The notes below the pieces were generated by a model. The model made no database searches. It saw only the letters and a list, made by a program, of their open reading frames with translations, and was not told the DNA's origin. 10,457 nt of DNA, from NCBI GenBank assembly GCA_009774625.1, contig VSOB01000082.1, positions 1 through 10,457 of the forward strand. Direction: 5' to 3'. This document shows, one piece after another, positions 7,605-10,457 of this stretch. Numbering within the stretch: the stretch's first letter is position 1; every line of letters begins with the position of its first letter. Position numbers and translations under genes: made by a program. This stretch comes from Lachnospiraceae bacterium. Lineage in GTDB: Bacteria > Bacillota > Clostridia > Lachnospirales > Lachnospiraceae.

Positions 7605-7713
7605 CTATATTCATCTATGCTTTATAGCTATACATTTACGACATACTTTCCAGGGCAAGGAGTGACATTTCATGGAATGAAAAGTTTAATTTTTAAACCA
7701 GAATGAAAAGCAT

Positions 7714-7753
7714 AAAAAACCTGTCAGATCATGATGCTCCATTGACTGACAGG
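7714..7753 (-). terminator. Rho-independent terminator of the CMD-cupin gene
   Basis: On the minus strand CCTGTCAG (7746-7753) pairs with CTGACAGG (7720-7727) and is followed at once by six T (7714-7719). The loop is long, 18 bases. An additional outer pairing AAAAGC/GCTTTT (7755-7760 with 7706-7711) is possible. It lies about 70 bases past the stop at 7823. Confidence 0.8.
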
Positions 7754-7822
7754 CGCTTTTCTGTGAAAATCTTATTTTTTTATCAGAACAAAAACAGGAA
7801 AGCCATATGGCATCTCCCTTTT

Positions 7823-8581
7823 TCAGCATGATGCACTGGCGTATGCGTCATCATCTACCGGCTCCAGCCATTCGTTGGAACCTTCCTCTGCGGGTACCTC
7901 AACCGCCAGATGGGAAAACCAGCTGTCAGGAGCCGCTCCATGCCAGTGCTTTACGCCTGTCGGAATATTGACCACATCTCCAGGGAACAGTTCCTGAGCC
8001 TTTTTCCCCCACTCCTGATAATAGCCCCGGCCGCCGACACAGATCAGAATCTGTCCGCCGCCACTCTTCGCATGATGGATATGCCAGTTGTTGCGGCAGC
8101 CCGGCTCAAAGGTTACGTTAAAGATCCCTACCTGTTCCGTAGAAACGGGCGCAAGATAACTCTGGCCGATAAAATACCGGGCAAACGCATCATTGGGCTG
8201 CCCGACGGGAAACAGCATGGAAGCTGCATGTGCAGACTTTGCATCGGATCCGGAAATCTCTTCTGCCCAGACCTCTTTTGCCATCCGGAACGCCGCCCAT
8301 GCCTTGGGCCATCCGGCATAGAAAGCAGCATGGGTCAGAATCTCTGCAATCTCTGTCCCGGTGATGCCATTCTTTTTGGCACTCATCAGATGGAACTGAA
8401 AAGAAGAATCCACAAGTCCCTGAGCCATCAGAGAAACCACCGTTACCAGCGAACGGTCCCTCAGAGAGAGCTTATCCTCCCTGCTCCACACTTCTCCAAA
8501 CAATACATCATCGTTTAATTGTGCAAATTTCGGGGCAAATTCGCCCAAAGCATCTCTGCCTGCGGTCTGTTTCACTGCCAT
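7823..8581 (-). CDS. Carboxymuconolactone decarboxylase-like / cupin two-domain protein
   Basis: 252-residue soluble protein. Its N-terminal part (about 10-108) is a helical CMD/AhpD-type domain with RDRSLVTVVSLMAQGL and ILTHAAFYAGWPKAWAAF; the AhpD CxxC pair is absent, so peroxidase-type chemistry is unlikely by that route. The C-terminal part (about 150-230) is a cupin with a metal-site pattern: H167-x-H169, Q177 and H212/H214 (NIPTGVKHWHGAAPDSW). The reaction is unknown; an oxidoreductive or small-molecule role is inferred from the family. The ATG at 8581 is chosen because GGAGG at 8590-8594 lies 8 bases upstream; the ATG at 8596 would overlap this ribosome site. It is monocistronic, with its own promoter, dyad and terminator. 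Confidence 0.9.
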   Translation of the reverse strand: MAVKQTAGRDALGEFAPKFAQLNDDVLFGEVWSREDKLSLRDRSLVTVVSLMAQGLVDSSFQFHLMSAKKNGITGTEIAEILTHAAFYAGWPKAWAAFRMAKEVWAEEISGSDAKSAHAASMLFPVGQPNDAFARYFIGQSYLAPVSTEQVGIFNVTFEPGCRNNWHIHHAKSGGGQILICVGGRGYYQEWGKKAQELFPGDVVNIPTGVKHWHGAAPDSWFSHLAVEVPAEEGSNEWLEPVDDDAYASASC

Positions 8582-8650
8582 TTTCTTTTCCTCCATGTAA
8601 TGACCTTTTATATGGTCTGATACAAATTTTATTAAATATTATTTATTTTT

Positions 8651-8679
8651 ATTATAGGTCGGATAGGTAAATATATCAA
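8651..8679 (-). promoter_or_regulatory. Promoter of the CMD-cupin gene
   Basis: On the minus strand TTGATA (8674-8679) and a perfect TATAAT (8651-8656) are separated by 17 bases. The leader is about 65 bases. The -35 box lies inside the dyad at 8670-8690. Confidence 0.8.
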
Positions 8680-8690
8680 ATGCTTATATT
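8670..8690. promoter_or_regulatory. Shared operator candidate, copy 1 (CMD-cupin gene)
   Basis: Dyad AATATA-N9-TATATT whose centre, TCAAATGCT, differs from the centre of copy 2 at 7584-7604 at two of nine positions. It covers the -35 box and overlaps the last bases of the ABC relic. A binding site for a common regulator is inferred from conservation between two otherwise unrelated upstream regions. Confidence 0.62.
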
Positions 8691-8829
8691 ACATATTATT
8701 CCATAACTTAAAAGCATGTTCGTCTGCAAAGATCAGTCCCGGTCGGTTGATTACCGCCCTGGCGATTGCCGCCCTCTGGGCATCCCCCTCCGGATCTTTT
8801 ACGGATATGGTACTGCATCCGATTTTCAT
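8689..8829 (-). pseudogene. Relic of an ABC-transporter ATPase
   Basis: A 46-codon frame, too short to be a gene, that carries the signature-to-Walker B part of a MacB/LolD-like ATPase: EGDAQRAAIARAVINRPG followed by LIFADE. In intact relatives this reads roughly SGGEAQR and LIFADEP; here the first glycines are altered and the proline after DE is H. Walker A, Q-loop, H-loop and all flanking parts are missing. The ATG at 8829 has only a weak AGGTG upstream. It lies 10 bases after the MATE stop. Best read as the leftover of a deleted transporter gene. Confidence 0.65.
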
Positions 8830-8839
8830 GTGTATGCAC

Positions 8840-10234
8840 CTATGTTACTTTTAATTCTTTATATGTGTACCAAATCACTGCTACAGATATGAAAAATGTC
8901 AGAATATCAGATACCGGCATAGAATACAAAACACCGTCCAGCCCAAAGAAAACAGGGAGGACAAGTGCGAATCCCACACCGAATACTATCTCCCGTACCA
9001 TTGACAACAGCGTAGATGCCAATGCTTTTCCAAGGGACTGCAGACAAATAAAAGTCCCTTTGTTCACACAGGCAAAAATCATCATACACAGGTAAATACG
9101 GAATGACTTCATTGCAAATTCCGTATAATAAACACTTTCATTCGCCGCCCCAAAGATGGAAATAAGCTGCCGCGGAAACAGCTCTACAATCAAAAGCGCC
9201 GCCGCACCAACCACAGCTTCTGCAAAAAGTAAATGTGTGAACAGATCTTTTGCCCGCCCCTTATGCCCTGCGCCTATATTATATCCTACAACCGGAATGC
9301 ATCCTGCCGCTATACCGACTGCAATGGAAATCACAATCTGGAAAAATTTCATAACGATTCCTACAACCGCCATTGGGATCTGGGCATATTCCGCCTGCCC
9401 AAAAACCGGATCCAATGCTCCGTATTTGCGAATCATATTATTGATAGCCGCCATGGCTGCCACCAGAGAAATCTGGGACAACAGGCTGCAGATTCCAAGC
9501 GGTATAAATTTTGCAATCAGCTTTCCTTTCAGGACAAAACTGCTTTTTTCCAGCCGGACCGTTTTCATGCTGTATAAATACCAGACAGCAAGGAAGGCAG
9601 TCAGGATCTGACCGGCTACAGTTGCAACTGCCGCTCCCATCATTCCCCACCTGAAAATAAATATAAAAACAGGATCCAAAATAATGTTGACTGCTGCGCC
9701 TGCCAAAGTAGAAACCATGGCGAATTTGGGACTTCCGGCAGAACGGATCACCGGATTCATGGCCTGCCCGAACATATAAAAGGGTATTCCAAGAGAAATA
9801 TAAAAGAAATATTCCTTTGCATGGCGGAATGTTTCAGCATTTACCCCGCCTCCGAACATGGTCAGAATCGGTTCCTGAAAGATCAGATATACGGCTGTCA
9901 GGAAAATGCTGACGATCACGCAGATTAAAACTGCATTTCCTATGCTTTTGCGGGCATTTTCTTTTTTATCTGCCCCCAGACAGATGCTGACGAAGGCACA
10001 ACAGCCGTCGCCAATCAATACGGCAATTGCCAACGCCACCACTGTCAGAGGGAAAACCACGGTATTGGCAGCATTGCCATAAGAACCTAACTCATCAGCA
10101 TTTGCTATGAAAATCTGATCTACAATATTATAAAGCGCTGCTACCAACAGGGAAATGATACAGGGAATAGCATATTTTACCATCAGCTTCCCTATAGACT
10201 CCGTTTCCAAAAAAGCATTTGATTTTTCTTCCAT
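8840..10234 (-). CDS. MATE-family multidrug efflux transporter
   Basis: 464-residue inner-membrane antiporter that exports cationic drugs or metabolites using an ion gradient. The N-terminal signature is LYNIVDQIFIAN, followed by GDGCCAFVSICLGADKKENA. About twelve hydrophobic helices in two homologous halves can be followed to the end, and the length fits the MepA-like branch. The ATG at 10234 is chosen because GGAGG at 10246-10250 lies 11 bases upstream; the in-frame ATG at 10276 would run through the ribosome site and the leader hairpin. Substrates cannot be told from the sequence. No terminator was seen after it, so transcription may continue through the ABC relic. Confidence 0.92.
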   Translation of the reverse strand: MEEKSNAFLETESIGKLMVKYAIPCIISLLVAALYNIVDQIFIANADELGSYGNAANTVVFPLTVVALAIAVLIGDGCCAFVSICLGADKKENARKSIGNAVLICVIVSIFLTAVYLIFQEPILTMFGGGVNAETFRHAKEYFFYISLGIPFYMFGQAMNPVIRSAGSPKFAMVSTLAGAAVNIILDPVFIFIFRWGMMGAAVATVAGQILTAFLAVWYLYSMKTVRLEKSSFVLKGKLIAKFIPLGICSLLSQISLVAAMAAINNMIRKYGALDPVFGQAEYAQIPMAVVGIVMKFFQIVISIAVGIAAGCIPVVGYNIGAGHKGRAKDLFTHLLFAEAVVGAAALLIVELFPRQLISIFGAANESVYYTEFAMKSFRIYLCMMIFACVNKGTFICLQSLGKALASTLLSMVREIVFGVGFALVLPVFFGLDGVLYSMPVSDILTFFISVAVIWYTYKELKVT

Positions 10235-10259
10235 TTTAAATTCAACCTCCAAAAACAAA

Positions 10260-10306
10260 AAACGTGTGGCATTCAACCGGATTTACGCAGTCAAACGCTA
10301 CACGTT
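10260..10306 (-). promoter_or_regulatory. Leader hairpin before the MATE gene (possible attenuator)
   Basis: On the minus strand AACGTGTAGC pairs with GCCACACGTT as a 10-bp stem with one G-U pair and a loop of about 27 bases. It is followed by the T-rich stretch TTTTGTTTTT, then the GGAGG ribosome site. This has the form of an intrinsic terminator placed inside the leader. It does not match a riboswitch class I recognise. Confidence 0.55.
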
Positions 10307-10314
10307 GTATTTTA

Positions 10315-10343
10315 ATTAAAGGGAAACATAAAATATTTTTCAA
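10315..10343 (-). promoter_or_regulatory. Probable MATE promoter
   Basis: On the minus strand TTGAAA (10338-10343) and TTTAAT (10315-10320) are 17 bases apart. Transcription would begin near 10307-10309, right at the foot of the leader hairpin. The match is moderate and the region is very AT-rich. Confidence 0.5.
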
Positions 10344-10354
10344 AGGATATTTTA
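10329..10354. promoter_or_regulatory. Candidate operator over the MATE -35 box
   Basis: Dyad TAAAATAT-N10-ATATTTTA with 8-bp perfect arms; the -35 box at 10338-10343 lies in its centre. This fits repression by a dimeric regulator such as MarR or TetR types, but no regulator gene is in view. AT-rich composition raises the chance of coincidence. Confidence 0.4.
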
Positions 10355-10390
10355 AACAAAAATTCAGATTTTTTCCGGAAATTTTCATAC

Positions 10391-10420
10391 TTGACTTTAT
10401 AAAAAATTTACTGTTATAAT
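10391..10420 (+). promoter_or_regulatory. Strong rightward promoter at the window edge
   Basis: TTGACT (10391-10396) and a perfect TATAAT (10415-10420) are 18 bases apart on the + strand. No start codon with a ribosome site follows before 10457, so it should drive a gene beyond the window, divergent from the MATE gene. Confidence 0.7.
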
Positions 10421-10457
10421 AATCAGGCTTTTAAAATCTTAAGAAACACTTGAACGA

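Larger units (their letters stand above)
7436..7822. other. 387-base intergenic region
   Basis: From left to right it holds the ribosome site of the DUF3737 gene (7444-7449), its leader, promoter (7565-7593) and dyad (7584-7604), then about 100 bases of AT-rich sequence, then the terminator of the CMD-cupin gene (7714-7753). A small perfect palindrome GTTTAA-TTT-TTAAAC lies at 7684-7698 with no evident role. No convincing gene was found on either strand. Confidence 0.7.

Noticed and set aside
7684..7698. Perfect palindrome GTTTAA-TTT-TTAAAC, slightly like the dyad at 22-38.
   Set aside because: AT-rich short palindromes are common, there is no promoter next to it, and similarity to the other dyad does not extend beyond the arms.
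7617..7706. A 29-codon + strand frame starting at an ATG just beyond the dyad of the DUF3737 promoter.
   Set aside because: There is no ribosome site before its ATG, no recognisable similarity, and it runs into the terminator region.
7910..8518. A 202-codon + strand frame opposite the CMD-cupin gene.
   Set aside because: It is an antisense shadow; the minus-strand protein has two clear domains.

Overview
The window looks like a chromosomal stretch of a Gram-positive anaerobe of the Clostridia, most likely a gut Lachnospiraceae. This is inferred from strong GGAGG-type ribosome sites, AT-rich promoters of the TTGACA/TATAAT type, moderate GC in the genes, and a gene set familiar from that family (XRE-cupin regulator with potABCD, DUF3737, cyclophilin-like lipoprotein, CMD-cupin protein). 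No rRNA, tRNA, CRISPR array, insertion sequence or phage gene was seen.

Left part (1-4500, + strand): a complete polyamine-import operon. A short XRE-cupin regulator is followed by potA (ATPase), potB and potC (permeases) and potD (substrate-binding lipoprotein). potA/potB overlap by 8 bases and potB/potC by 4. A perfect 22-bp hairpin with T-runs on both sides ends this operon and also serves the convergent trpS gene (- strand, 4525-5529), which has its own promoter and no room for a T-box leader.

Middle (5530-8830, - strand): an accessory block. In transcription order it holds a relic of an ABC-transporter ATPase, a carboxymuconolactone-decarboxylase/cupin protein with its own terminator, then a two-gene operon of a DUF3737 beta-helix-like protein and a cyclophilin-fold lipoprotein, followed by a decayed nitroreductase-family gene. 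The CMD-cupin gene and the DUF3737 operon have promoters of the same design. In both, a 21-bp dyad AATATA-N9-TATATT, embedded in about 30 bp of near-identical sequence, overlaps the -35 box, and a 17-base spacer leads to the -10. This is the strongest sign of something undescribed here: two separate operons of redox-like or unknown proteins that appear to answer to one regulator encoded elsewhere.

Right part (8840-10457): a MATE-family efflux pump (- strand). Its short leader folds into a terminator-like hairpin directly before the ribosome site, and its -35 box lies inside a second, different dyad. A strong + strand promoter at the right edge points to a divergent gene outside the window.
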